35,686 bases of DNA. It comes from a bacterium (GTDB lineage Bacteria; Patescibacteriota; Minisyncoccia; Phycocordibacterales; PALSA-1337). Both the position numbers and the translations under genes were made by a program. The number at the start of each line of letters is the position of its first letter. Within the stretch, counting starts at the first letter, position 1. The stretch covers positions 1-35,686 of the forward strand of contig JANXZK010000024.1 in NCBI GenBank assembly GCA_025355565.1, read 5' to 3'. A model generated the notes under the pieces. The model was given only the letters and a program-made list of their open reading frames with translations. It was not told where the DNA came from and did no database searches. Below, piece by piece: positions 17,481 to 25,578 of the stretch.

Positions 17481-18636
17481 TGCCGATCGCCGCGGAAACT
17501 CCAACAGCCAAGAGAACGGAAGTGATAGATATGCTGGTTTGTAGAACGCCGAGCGTTGTGACTATATATGAAGCGAGCCAGCCCAGAATGACACCGATGG
17601 CGCCGCCGATCAGGGTAAGGACGACAGCTTCTGTCAAGAATTGGATGCTGATGTCAGCACGCTTTGCGCCGATCGCTTTCCTGAGCCCGATCTCACGAGT
17701 ACGCTCAGTGACAGTGGTTAACATCATGTTCATGATACCGATACCGCCGACAATGAGTGAGATGCCGGCGACAGCGGCCAGGAGGATGGTGAAAGTGCCG
17801 GTGACGCTCGAGGCGGCAGAGACTATGTCGGCTTGGTTCAGGACGTTGAAATCCGCATTCGCAGCCAGGCTGATCTTGTGTCTCTCGAGTAGGATATTGG
17901 TTATATCCGCTTGGACTTGGGTCATACTCGTCGCATCAACAGCGGATATACTGAGAGATGTAACATGAGTAGAATCACCCAAGAGAAATAGTTGATATGT
18001 AGTCAGTGGGATATAGACCGCGTCATCTTGGTTATTGAAACCGCTAGAACCTTTGGATTTGGTGATCCCGACGACTTTGAATCCCATACCATTTATGCGT
18101 ATCGACTGTCCGATTGCGCTCACATCTGCGCCAAATAGGTCATCGCGAGTAGTCGGTCCGATCACGGCGACTTTGCTACGATTGGCGACATCTTGGTCGG
18201 TCACGAATGAGCCATCACCGATCGTGATATTGTGCACGGTTGTATATGCGGACTCGACACCAGCTACGGAAGTATTGGAATTGGTGCCTTTGGCAGTGAT
18301 CTGATATCGGCCGCTCAATTCTGGTGAAATGGCGGCAATGTTCGCGACTTCTGTAGAGATAGCATTGACGTCATCGATCGTCAGAGTCTTAGCCGCGCCT
18401 CTGCCGCCAGATGGACCGTATCCAAAACTCCTCTGTGCACCAGGAGAAACGATGATCAGGTTCGAGCCGATAGATTGGATCGAAGACTGGATGGAGCTCT
18501 GTGCACCCTGGCCGATAGAGACCATAGTGATGACGGAGCCAATACCGATGATGATACCGAGCATGGTGAGCGCCGTGCGGACTTTGTTAGCCGCTAGAGA
18601 TGATATTGTTTCGTGGATGATGTCTTTGGTGGTCAT
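17410..18636 (-). CDS. MacB-like ABC transporter permease (FtsX family)
   Basis: A 408-residue protein with one N-terminal membrane helix (ALTMLGIIIGIGSVITMVSI, about residues 21-40), a large extracytoplasmic MacB core domain (about 45-270), and three C-terminal helices with the FtsX motif TERTREIGLRKAIGAKRADI and the terminal PARRASRLNPIEALRYE. MacB-type permeases are mechanotransmission exporters that pair with an ATPase and an adaptor. Both are encoded directly upstream (ATPase 12 bp away, then the MacA-like protein), completing the set. In single-membrane CPR cells no TolC channel is expected, so the complex may export or extract envelope-associated substrates. It is the last gene of the sigma-factor operon and overlaps the PIF1-like gene by 71 bp. 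Confidence 0.88.
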   Translation of the reverse strand: MTTKDIIHETISSLAANKVRTALTMLGIIIGIGSVITMVSIGQGAQSSIQSSIQSIGSNLIIVSPGAQRSFGYGPSGGRGAAKTLTIDDVNAISTEVANIAAISPELSGRYQITAKGTNSNTSVAGVESAYTTVHNITIGDGSFVTDQDVANRSKVAVIGPTTRDDLFGADVSAIGQSIRINGMGFKVVGITKSKGSSGFNNQDDAVYIPLTTYQLFLLGDSTHVTSLSISAVDATSMTQVQADITNILLERHKISLAANADFNVLNQADIVSAASSVTGTFTILLAAVAGISLIVGGIGIMNMMLTTVTERTREIGLRKAIGAKRADISIQFLTEAVVLTLIGGAIGVILGWLASYIVTTLGVLQTSISITSVLLAVGVSAAIGIIFGYYPARRASRLNPIEALRYE

Positions 18637-18648
18637 GGGAATCTGGAT

Positions 18649-19356
18649 TTATGATCTGTGGATCACTCTTTTTTTGTGATCTTTACCATCCTCGACTATC
18701 AAACCATCCCTTATATGGATGATACGATCAGCGTGTTCGGCGACATCTCTCTCGTGTGTGATCAAGACTATCGTGCCATTCATCTCTTTGTTCAATCTCT
18801 GGAATGTCCCTAAGACGATATCACCTGTGGCAGTGTCCAGGTTTCCGGTCGGTTCGTCAGCTAAAATGAGTGAAGGGTTGTTGACGAGCGCTCTCGCGAT
18901 CGCCACGCGCTGTATCTGACCGCCAGAAAGCTGGTTTGATCGATGAGTGAACCTGTCCTGTGTCATACCGGCACTCAAGAGAGAGGTGGTGGCCCTCTTT
19001 ACTCTCTCATGTTCCGGAACCTCTGCATATATGAGCGGCAACATGACATTGCGTAGTGCCGTAGCACGAGGAAGTAGGTTGAATGATTGGAAGACGAATC
19101 CTATGCGATTCCTGCGGATCTCAGCTAGCTCGTCGTCCGACAACATCGAAACATCGTGACCGTCGAGCTTGTATACGCCAGAACTCGGCGTATCTAGTGC
19201 TCCCAAAATATGCATCAGTGTCGACTTTCCAGATCCGGATGGACCCATGATCGCCACGAATTCTCCATCTGCGATAGAAAAAGAGACACCGCGCAACGCA
19301 TGTGTGACGACATCGCCATTCACATATTTTTTTGTAATGTTTTTTACTTCGATCAT
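18649..19356 (-). CDS. ABC transporter ATPase, MacB/LolD type
   Basis: A 235-residue ATPase: Walker A GPSGSGKST (residues 38-46), Q-loop FVFQSFNLLPRATALRNV, signature LSGGQIQRVAIARAL, Walker B LILADEPTGNLD, and an H-loop in ITHERDVAEHADR. The Q-loop NLLPRATALRNV-type sequence is characteristic of the LolD/MacB/FtsE group, matching the FtsX-like permease encoded next. The C terminus is a short basic tail. It powers the transport system formed with the flanking permease and adaptor. Confidence 0.9.
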   Translation of the reverse strand: MIEVKNITKKYVNGDVVTHALRGVSFSIADGEFVAIMGPSGSGKSTLMHILGALDTPSSGVYKLDGHDVSMLSDDELAEIRRNRIGFVFQSFNLLPRATALRNVMLPLIYAEVPEHERVKRATTSLLSAGMTQDRFTHRSNQLSGGQIQRVAIARALVNNPSLILADEPTGNLDTATGDIVLGTFQRLNKEMNGTIVLITHERDVAEHADRIIHIRDGLIVEDGKDHKKRVIHRS

Positions 19357-19402
19357 GGCGGTAATATTTTACGGTCGTACTCGATCTAAGTAACTCCTTT
19401 TA

Positions 19403-21163
19403 TCATCTCCCTGTTGGGATTCCACCACCTGTACGGACTCCACCTGCGCCACCACCCGCCCTAGCGCCTAGGGTATTGAATATGCTAGGTGCGGCCGTCG
19501 TTTGAGTCCCTGTAGCGGCGATAGTCTTTGTTACTACGAGCTGTCCTCGATCTAGACCGCTTATGACCTCCGTGTTCGTATCATCTGAAAGTCCTATGGT
19601 GACGATCGCTTGTTTGGGTGGAGTAGCAGATGAGATAGTGATGGTTCGGTTTTGATTTTGACCATTATATTGTCTCGTACTCGATGCAAACTGTTTGCCG
19701 AGCCCGAGCGTCCTCATCGAACTCGAGCCGGTCGAATTGGAAGTCGCAGTCAATGTTGACGGGTCGAACACTTGAACGACGCTCTTGCCATTCGTTGTCT
19801 TTATGGTTACTGAAGGAACAGTGATCACGTTGTCTTTTTGCGCAGTGATGATGCTCGTATTCACACTCATACCAGGCTTTACTCGGTCATCGACGGAATC
19901 GATAGCGATCTTTATACCGTATGAAACTACTCCGCTCGAGACTGTGCCGATCTGATCGACTACGGATACTGTCCCGGTAGCGTTCAGTCCATCGATAGCG
20001 TCGAACGTGATATTGACTGGTTGACCGACGTGGACTTTTGCCGCGTCGACTTCATTGAGAGAGATAGATGCGATCTTTTGCTTACCGACGATGGTTGCTA
20101 TGACTGTACTGCCACCAGCCTGGCCGTATATATTGACTGGAATGCGGCCAATGATGCCGTCATATGGTGCGCGAACGAAATAATTGTCGTATGTTTGCTG
20201 TGCTTGTTGTAAAGTGAGTTTGGCTTGCTGTAAGTCTAGGTTATCTGTCCCGGCTAGGAGCGTCGCATACGCATTCTCGCTGGTATCGATGGAGTTTTGT
20301 GCAGATGAGAGACTGCTCAAATCGCTATTGGTCTTTGTTGCCCATGTAACGATATTAGTGGAGGCGGCAGGTGAACCCGCTGGATAGTAGTCCGGTTGTG
20401 TCGTAGTGATAAAAGTAATGGCGACCTGGGTGTCGCTTATGGCCTTGGACATCGCCTTTATCGTCGCGAAAGTGTTTGCGAGCATCTCTTCGATCGTGGA
20501 TGTGGCGCTGGATCGACTAGCTGCCTTGAATCCATCCAGGCTTTTCTGATAGAGGTTTACTGCGGCATCGTATTCTATGCCGGCTGTTTCGCGGTAAGTT
20601 CTCGCTGTTGAGCTCAGGTATGATGATCGTTGGTCGGAGATGAAGCCCGTCTGCCCGTATAATAGGTCTTTCATCCCGGCGATGATATCTGGCAGGTCGA
20701 GATAGATATTGGACGCAGCATTGTATGCAGTAGTGTATGTCTGGTCGATAGAATTCCTCGAATTGGTTATGTCAGTGGCTTTGGCTGGTTCGACCAGTTT
20801 TTGATATGAAAGTCTGGCATTTTGCAGAGTGATAGCCGCGTTCCTGGAGTCGATAGTCGCTATGAGTCCGCCACTATGAACCGTTTGTCCGACAGAGACG
20901 TTGATGCCCGTGATAGTTCCGGAGACCTGGCTCAAAATATCTGTTTGATTCGAGGCGGAGACTTGGCCGGATCCTGTAACAGTCTGGATGATAGATCCTG
21001 TGCGTACAGAGGAGAGGACGTATTGTGGCTCGGCGTTTGCTCTGATCGCAGATCTATATATCTCATAACCGCCGAATGCGCAGACTACGATGATACCGAT
21101 GATCGTAAATTTGCGTGCCTTTACAGACCTCCAAACCTTGGAAACAGCAGATATTTTTTTCAT
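19403..21163 (-). CDS. MacA/HlyD-like membrane fusion (adaptor) protein
   Basis: A 586-residue extracytoplasmic adaptor with an N-terminal membrane anchor (about residues 18-35). A lipoyl-like half (VSGTITGINVSVGQTVHSGG) is followed by an unusually long helical hairpin (about 110-330), the returning lipoyl half (YFVRAPYDGIIGRIPV), beta-barrel segments (GQPVNITFDAIDGLNATGTV, then VKPGMSVNTSIITAQKDNVI), and a membrane-proximal domain. The C terminus is Gly/Arg-rich low-complexity sequence (GARAGGGAGGVRTGGGIPTG). At 586 residues it is well above the ~370 of E. coli MacA, because of the extended hairpin and tail. It is encoded between the 152-residue protein and the ATPase in the sigma operon. 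A bridge to an outer membrane is unlikely if the cell has one membrane. Confidence 0.87.
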   Translation of the reverse strand: MKKISAVSKVWRSVKARKFTIIGIIVVCAFGGYEIYRSAIRANAEPQYVLSSVRTGSIIQTVTGSGQVSASNQTDILSQVSGTITGINVSVGQTVHSGGLIATIDSRNAAITLQNARLSYQKLVEPAKATDITNSRNSIDQTYTTAYNAASNIYLDLPDIIAGMKDLLYGQTGFISDQRSSYLSSTARTYRETAGIEYDAAVNLYQKSLDGFKAASRSSATSTIEEMLANTFATIKAMSKAISDTQVAITFITTTQPDYYPAGSPAASTNIVTWATKTNSDLSSLSSAQNSIDTSENAYATLLAGTDNLDLQQAKLTLQQAQQTYDNYFVRAPYDGIIGRIPVNIYGQAGGSTVIATIVGKQKIASISLNEVDAAKVHVGQPVNITFDAIDGLNATGTVSVVDQIGTVSSGVVSYGIKIAIDSVDDRVKPGMSVNTSIITAQKDNVITVPSVTIKTTNGKSVVQVFDPSTLTATSNSTGSSSMRTLGLGKQFASSTRQYNGQNQNRTITISSATPPKQAIVTIGLSDDTNTEVISGLDRGQLVVTKTIAATGTQTTAAPSIFNTLGARAGGGAGGVRTGGGIPTGR

Positions 21164-21184
21164 TTTGATAAATAAATTATTAAA

Positions 21185-21643
21185 TCAACGTCCCGGTGAT
21201 AAAGGCATGATACGAATGAGGGCGGCATGTACTTGACCCTGTTCGTCAGGCGTACCTACTGTCACGATGTCAGCACCTATCTTGAGGTCGCTCGTCGAAG
21301 CTTGGTTGCGCATGTTACGGATAGAAGTCGTCGAGCTTATGAGGATGATCGATTCGTTGCCGCTCGATCCTTTGATCATGACTGATGGTAGATGCACTGA
21401 GATGATCTCACCTATAGCTCCGTGTGGATTCATGTCATCGGCGTCCCTATCAAAAGGCGCGAATATCGATCGTGGGTCTCGTGCATTGCCGTTGTGAGCG
21501 TTGTCCCAATTGATAGAAAATGCAGCGACACGGTATCCTACGAATATTCCAGCTTGAAAGATGATCAATGCTACCAACAGAGCGCCTATCGTGCTGATGA
21601 TTCTGGAAAAGTTCTTTGATTGTGTGAATTCTTTGAAAGACAT
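21185..21643 (-). CDS. Membrane-anchored DUF5666-like protein
   Basis: A 152-residue protein with one N-terminal membrane helix (about residues 16-37) and an extracytoplasmic beta-rich domain. GEIISVHLPSVMIKGSSG, ILISSTTSIRN, KIGADIVTVGTPDEQGQVHA and ALIRIMP resemble the small barrel of DUF5666-type proteins. The function is unknown. It sits between the sigma-factor partner (21 bp) and the MacA-like adaptor (21 bp), so it is probably a substrate-sensing or accessory component of the same system. No Shine-Dalgarno sequence is seen. Confidence 0.6.
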   Translation of the reverse strand: MSFKEFTQSKNFSRIISTIGALLVALIIFQAGIFVGYRVAAFSINWDNAHNGNARDPRSIFAPFDRDADDMNPHGAIGEIISVHLPSVMIKGSSGNESIILISSTTSIRNMRNQASTSDLKIGADIVTVGTPDEQGQVHAALIRIMPLSPGR

Positions 21644-21664
21644 GTGATTAGAGATTATTGCTTT

Positions 21665-22102
21665 CTATTTACTGTCCGCTGATAATCTCAATCTTACATT
21701 ATCTGAATATATCGAATTCTCGACATTTTTTTGTATCGCGGTTGTCAATATGAAAAGGACCAATAGGGTCATTATACCTCCAACGATCGGCAAAGAAGAA
21801 GCTGTTGATAGCAGAAACTCTTTCCAATTTTGGATCATATAGGCACCGTCAGAGAAGACAAGTGAGAGATATTCCCTGAAGCCAGATTGAGAAGAGCTCT
21901 GCAATATGAAATATATGATAGGTATGAGCGCGATAACCGCCACTATAGAAATGGTCTTGTACGCTATTGATTTCCTATGTGATCGAGTGACTTCGAACTG
22001 TTCGACGCGGCATATTACAGATTTCAATATTCTATTGCAGACTTCGGTATCCTGATTCATGTTAGTTGATATACGACGGCTTTTGGTATCCTGGTGCATC
22101 AT
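21665..22102 (-). CDS. Two-TM membrane protein, possible anti-sigma partner
   Basis: A 145-residue protein with a cytoplasmic N-terminal segment (about 1-45), a membrane helix at about 48-68, an external loop, and a second helix at about 101-123. Its start overlaps the end of the sigma-factor gene by four bases (ATGA), the arrangement usual for sigma/anti-sigma pairs. No canonical zinc anti-sigma HxxxCxxC motif is present, so the role is inferred from topology and position. Met15 is an alternative start. Confidence 0.55.
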   Translation of the reverse strand: MMHQDTKSRRISTNMNQDTEVCNRILKSVICRVEQFEVTRSHRKSIAYKTISIVAVIALIPIIYFILQSSSQSGFREYLSLVFSDGAYMIQNWKEFLLSTASSLPIVGGIMTLLVLFILTTAIQKNVENSIYSDNVRLRLSADSK

Positions 22103-22704
22103 AGTGATTTGTCGTCCTTTAATGATTTACGCAGATTTATGAGTGCCCGGCGATGCCAGCTTTTCACTGTATTCATCGGTCTTTTCATAACCTTGGCTAT
22201 CTCATCGAATGTGAGCTCCTCTTGATAATGCAGGGTGATCACCGTCTGATGGTCAGGGTGCAAAAGCCCGACGGCCTTGGCCAAGATATCGGCCTTGGCT
22301 GTGTTGTCGAATATGTCTCCCTGTAACAGTTGGCCGTCTTCCAGTGTATCAGAAAATAGCAGATCATTTTCATCGTCATCAAGATCTGAGAACGTCATGG
22401 CTTTCTTCTTCTTTATATGATCTAGTGCCGTGTTTCGAGCGATCGTGTATAGCCACGGCCTGAATCTCATGCCTTTCTTGTGCTGTTTGATATTCTTCCA
22501 AACTTTGAAAAATGTGTCCTGGGTCATATCTTCGGCAATATCTCCCACCTGCGCATATCTGCGCACAAAGTTCATGATCGGTCGTATATACCTACGGGTG
22601 AGTTCTTGAAATGCGATCTCGTCCAGTTTCTTGCATTCTTGGGCAAGTTCTTCATCGGTCATAGTGCTGTAGTCGACGTTGTACGATGTTTCAGTATCGA
22701 TCAT
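22099..22704 (-). CDS. ECF-type RNA polymerase sigma factor
   Basis: A 201-residue sigma-70 family protein with region 2 (about residues 30-95: ITRRYIRPIMNFVRRYAQ, then AEDMTQDTFFKVWKNI, then FRPWLYTIARNTALDHIKK) and region 4 (about 145-195: HQTVITLHYQEELTFDEIAK, then PMNTVKSWHRRALINLRKSL). Regions 1 and 3 are absent, as expected for ECF sigmas. It heads a six-gene minus-strand operon ending with a MacAB-like exporter, so it probably activates that operon in response to envelope stress or an exported compound (inference). TATCAT (22711-22716) ends six bases before the ATG, suggesting a leaderless transcript. Confidence 0.9.
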   Translation of the reverse strand: MIDTETSYNVDYSTMTDEELAQECKKLDEIAFQELTRRYIRPIMNFVRRYAQVGDIAEDMTQDTFFKVWKNIKQHKKGMRFRPWLYTIARNTALDHIKKKKAMTFSDLDDDENDLLFSDTLEDGQLLQGDIFDNTAKADILAKAVGLLHPDHQTVITLHYQEELTFDEIAKVMKRPMNTVKSWHRRALINLRKSLKDDKSL

Positions 22705-22710
22705 AGTTCT

Positions 22711-22716
22711 ATGATA
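22711..22716 (-). promoter_or_regulatory. -10 box of the sigma-factor operon
   Basis: On the minus strand TATCAT is followed by AGAACT and then the ATG, so transcription would begin at or next to the start codon. The -35 region (TTAAGG at an 18-bp spacer) is weak. Confidence 0.45.
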
Positions 22717-22751
22717 CTATATTTTCTCGATTATCCTTAATCCGAACAGTA

Positions 22752-22760
22752 TGTTATGAT
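22752..22760 (+). promoter_or_regulatory. Extended -10 of the 34-residue protein gene
   Basis: TGTTATGAT, with the -10 hexamer at 22755-22760, ends six bases before the ATG at 22767. It is divergent from the sigma operon promoter 40 bp away. A possible -35 TTATCC lies 18 bp upstream. Confidence 0.5.
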
Positions 22761-22766
22761 TGGCCC

Positions 22767-22871
22767 ATGGCAAAAAGAGCAACAGGTATAGAGAAAAATC
22801 GCACTTCACGTTCGAGAAAGACCAAGAAGCGTCTGGCGAAGAAGAATGCTTGGAAGAACAACAAGAAGTAG
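22767..22871 (+). CDS. Small, very basic 34-residue protein
   Basis: An ATG-to-TAG frame of 34 codons beginning MAKRATGIEKNRTSRSRKTK and ending AWKNNKK. About 16 of 34 residues are Lys or Arg, and there are only one or two acidic residues, as in small ribosomal or nucleic-acid-binding proteins. It does not match bTHX or L36 patterns that I recognise. It has its own extended -10 and fills the gap between the sigma operon and aspS, where a random frame would hardly be so biased. A leaderless start is suggested by the promoter spacing. The function is unknown; nucleic-acid or ribosome binding is a guess from composition. Confidence 0.65.
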   Translation: MAKRATGIEKNRTSRSRKTKKRLAKKNAWKNNKK

Positions 22872-22963
22872 TTTTTTAGATAAATACGCAGAAAAATTCC
22901 TACGAAACAGCCGTGCTAGCTGGAGAGTGTTTCTGGTACACAGAGATCTGGTGATTTGTTACT

Positions 22964-24379
22964 TCATTTCTTCTTTCGGAGTTCTATGCCGAGTTCTCTG
23001 AATTGTCTCTCGCCAATCTCGCTAGGTGCTCCCATCATCAAGTCTTTACCTTCACCGGTCTTGGCGTAAGCGATGACTTCACGAATGTTCGGCTCATTTT
23101 GTAGGATCATAACGGTGCGGTCTATACCAGGTGCAAAGCCGCCATGAGGTGGTGTGCCGAAACGGAATGCTTCGAGCATATGCCCAAACTTCTTCTGTTG
23201 TTCTTCAGGAGAGATGCCGAGATATTCAAATACTTTCTGCTGCATATCAGCCTTGTGTATGCGTATGCTGCCTGAGCTCAATTCATAACCATTCAATACT
23301 AGGTCGTATGAATTTGCACGGACTGACATGATGTCCTTACCGGCCATGAATTTCTCTATGTCTTCTTCTTTGATCGAACAAAATGGATGATGTGCAGCCT
23401 GCATATTACCGTTCTCATCTTTCTCGAACATAGGGAAGTCGACGATCCAGGCGAATGCCAGCTCATCTTTGTCATTCTTGTCTTTTCTCATATCCGGCTT
23501 ATCTGAACCAAATTGCTTCATTGATTCCGCATAAGTTAATCGCGGGAATGGCGTATTAGTGATCTTCTTGTTCGGATACAAAGTTTTTACTAACTCTATG
23601 AACATCGTTTCAGTGAACGTGAGGATTTCCTCTTGGGTGATGAATGACATCTCATAGTCTAGTTGAGTGAATTCTGGTTGACGATCTCCGCGGGTGTCTT
23701 CATCGCGGAAACAGCGTGCTATTTGGAAATATTTCTCAAAGCCGGCAACCATAGACATTTGCTTGAATTGTTGAGGTGATTGAGGTAGCACGTAAAATTT
23801 GCCGTTTTCCAATCTCGAAGGTACGACATACTCTCTGGAACCTTCTGGTGTTCCTTTCATCAGTATCGGTGTTTCGATTTCTACGAAGCCAGTATTATGC
23901 ATGTAGTTGCGGAAGAATGAGATGATCTTGTCTCGGTTGCGGATATTGGCTTGCATTCGAGGACGGCGCAAGTCCAAGTATCGATATTTGAGGCGTGATT
24001 CTTCGTTGATATCTCTACCATCGCCCCTCACATCGAATGGCGGAGTCTGCGCTTCATTCAACACTTCGATCTTCTTCAGTTCGATCTCGATGTCTCCATT
24101 TGGTTCGATCTCGCCAGTTTCCTTGTTCTTGGAGATCATCTTTTCCGGTCTCTTGTTCACGATACCAGTTGCCGTAACGACCCATTCTGAGCGCACTTTG
24201 TTTGCGACTTCATGAGCTTCTCTGTTGCTCGGCAAGGCGACCGCCTGGACCTTGCCGGACATGTCTCGAAAATCGATGAATATCAGCTTTCCATGATCGC
24301 GTCTCACGTCAACCCATCCAGAAATAGAGATCTCTTTGCCGACGTGTTCTTTTAGGTCCTTTATATATGTTCTTTGCAT
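22964..24379 (-). CDS. aspS: Aspartyl-tRNA synthetase lacking the GAD insertion
   Basis: A 471-residue class II synthetase that charges tRNA-Asp (possibly also tRNA-Asn). It has an N-terminal OB-fold anticodon-binding domain (ISGWVDVRRDHGKLIFIDFR), motif 1 near FVEIETPILMKGTPEGSREY, motif 2 CFRDEDTRGDRQPEFTQLDY, and motif 3 GGFAPGIDRTVMIL. In bacterial AspRS the ~110-residue GAD domain lies between GSDKPDxR and the VDFP segment. Here only about a dozen residues separate SDKPDMR from IVDFPMF, so the domain is missing and the length drops from about 590 to 471. Other bacterial features (VRANSYDLVLNGYELSSGS) are retained. The upstream minus-strand sequence contains TATACTATAGT with a leader of about 29 nt. 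No asparaginyl synthetase or GatCAB genes are in the window. Confidence 0.95.
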   Translation of the reverse strand: MQRTYIKDLKEHVGKEISISGWVDVRRDHGKLIFIDFRDMSGKVQAVALPSNREAHEVANKVRSEWVVTATGIVNKRPEKMISKNKETGEIEPNGDIEIELKKIEVLNEAQTPPFDVRGDGRDINEESRLKYRYLDLRRPRMQANIRNRDKIISFFRNYMHNTGFVEIETPILMKGTPEGSREYVVPSRLENGKFYVLPQSPQQFKQMSMVAGFEKYFQIARCFRDEDTRGDRQPEFTQLDYEMSFITQEEILTFTETMFIELVKTLYPNKKITNTPFPRLTYAESMKQFGSDKPDMRKDKNDKDELAFAWIVDFPMFEKDENGNMQAAHHPFCSIKEEDIEKFMAGKDIMSVRANSYDLVLNGYELSSGSIRIHKADMQQKVFEYLGISPEEQQKKFGHMLEAFRFGTPPHGGFAPGIDRTVMILQNEPNIREVIAYAKTGEGKDLMMGAPSEIGERQFRELGIELRKKK

Positions 24380-24505
24380 TTGATTTGTAAGTTAATGATC
24401 GATAATAACTATAGTATATCTGTAGTGAAATGCAATACGCTGAGCGTGGATGCACCATCGTCCGATCGTCCGTGATCTCGCACATGTTGCCGCGGTTCTT
24501 TCGTA

Positions 24506-24514
24506 TGTTATAGT
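24506..24514 (+). promoter_or_regulatory. Promoter of the DHH gene
   Basis: TTGCCG (24487-24492), a 16-bp spacer and TATAGT (24509-24514), with the extension TGT before the hexamer. It ends seven bases before the ATG at 24522, which implies a leaderless mRNA. Confidence 0.6.
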
Positions 24515-24521
24515 AAGACAT

Positions 24522-25544
24522 ATGAATATTTCTGACATTTCACCGATCATCAAAGAAAAGTCACCACTCATCCTCGCGGAAATAAAAAAGGCGAAATCTA
24601 TCTTGCTGCACTGTCATCCGTCACCAGATCCTGATTCCGTCGGTACGGCGCTAGCTATGAAGTTCGCTCTGGAACAACTCGGCAAGAAAGCGACTATCAT
24701 AAAAGGGGATTCAGATATACCAGCGGCTTTCATGCATTTTCCGGGCGCGCGGGATATCGTACAAAAGAATTTTGGCGAGATACTGCTCGAGGAGTTCGAC
24801 TTATTCATTTCATTGGACAGTTCCAATCTCCAGATGATCTCTGGCATAAAACCACCAGTATTTCCTGAGAGTCTAGCTGTCGTCGTCATCGATCATCATG
24901 TTTCGAACATTGGTTATGGACGAGTGAATCTGATCGATCTGACCTCACCTGCGACAGCTTTTATATTGTTCCAACTATTCAGATCGTGGGACGTAAAGCT
25001 GACGAGAGAGATCGCGGCAAATATATTCGTGGGTATATATACCGACACGGGAGGTCTCAAATATCCGCCGACAGATCATAGAGTATTCGAAGCGATGAGC
25101 GAACTGGTCAAGATCGTGCCAGATTTTACCAAGGTCATCTTTGATATGGATAATAGCGAGATAAAAGAGTCGATATATTTCGAAGCGCTGGCACTCGGCT
25201 CCATTGAAACGTTCCTAAATGATTCGATGGCAATAGCTGTAGTCTCCAATGCTTCTATCAAGGAAAAGAACATACCGATAGACTCGATACACGGATATGA
25301 CATCTCAAACAAGTTAAAATCAGTCATCGGCTGGAATATCGGCATTTCGATGGTTGAGAGAGAACCAAATATAGTGAAGCTCAGCATCCGTACCCGAGAT
25401 TCAAAGAAGTTCGATGTTTCGAAGCTGGCGGTAGCTCTCGGCGGCGGAGGTCACAAAGCCGCGGCTGGGGCGATCTTAAAGATGCCTCTCGACGAAGCCA
25501 AGGTTCTAGTTGTTTCCAAAGCCAAGGAACTGTATAATCTTTGA
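24522..25544 (+). CDS. DHH-family phosphoesterase, NrnA-like
   Basis: A 340-residue protein. The start at 24522 was chosen because the promoter at 24509-24514 lies inside any longer frame. The DHH domain shows ILLHCHPSPDPDSVGTALAM (motif I, Asp36 and Asp38), LFISLDSSNLQ (motif II), VVIDHHVSN (DHH motif) and IYTDTGGLKYPPTDHRVF (motif IV). The C-terminal DHHA1 domain ends with ALGGGGHKAAAGA. Relatives are oligoribonuclease/pAp phosphatases (NrnA) and cyclic-di-AMP-related phosphodiesterases. The N-terminal positions and size fit a stand-alone NrnA-like enzyme that finishes RNA decay or hydrolyses pAp. Exact substrate specificity cannot be read from the sequence. Confidence 0.85.
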   Translation: MNISDISPIIKEKSPLILAEIKKAKSILLHCHPSPDPDSVGTALAMKFALEQLGKKATIIKGDSDIPAAFMHFPGARDIVQKNFGEILLEEFDLFISLDSSNLQMISGIKPPVFPESLAVVVIDHHVSNIGYGRVNLIDLTSPATAFILFQLFRSWDVKLTREIAANIFVGIYTDTGGLKYPPTDHRVFEAMSELVKIVPDFTKVIFDMDNSEIKESIYFEALALGSIETFLNDSMAIAVVSNASIKEKNIPIDSIHGYDISNKLKSVIGWNIGISMVEREPNIVKLSIRTRDSKKFDVSKLAVALGGGGHKAAAGAILKMPLDEAKVLVVSKAKELYNL

Positions 25545-25578
25545 ACTTATTAAATTAATATATTGGATTCCAACAGTT

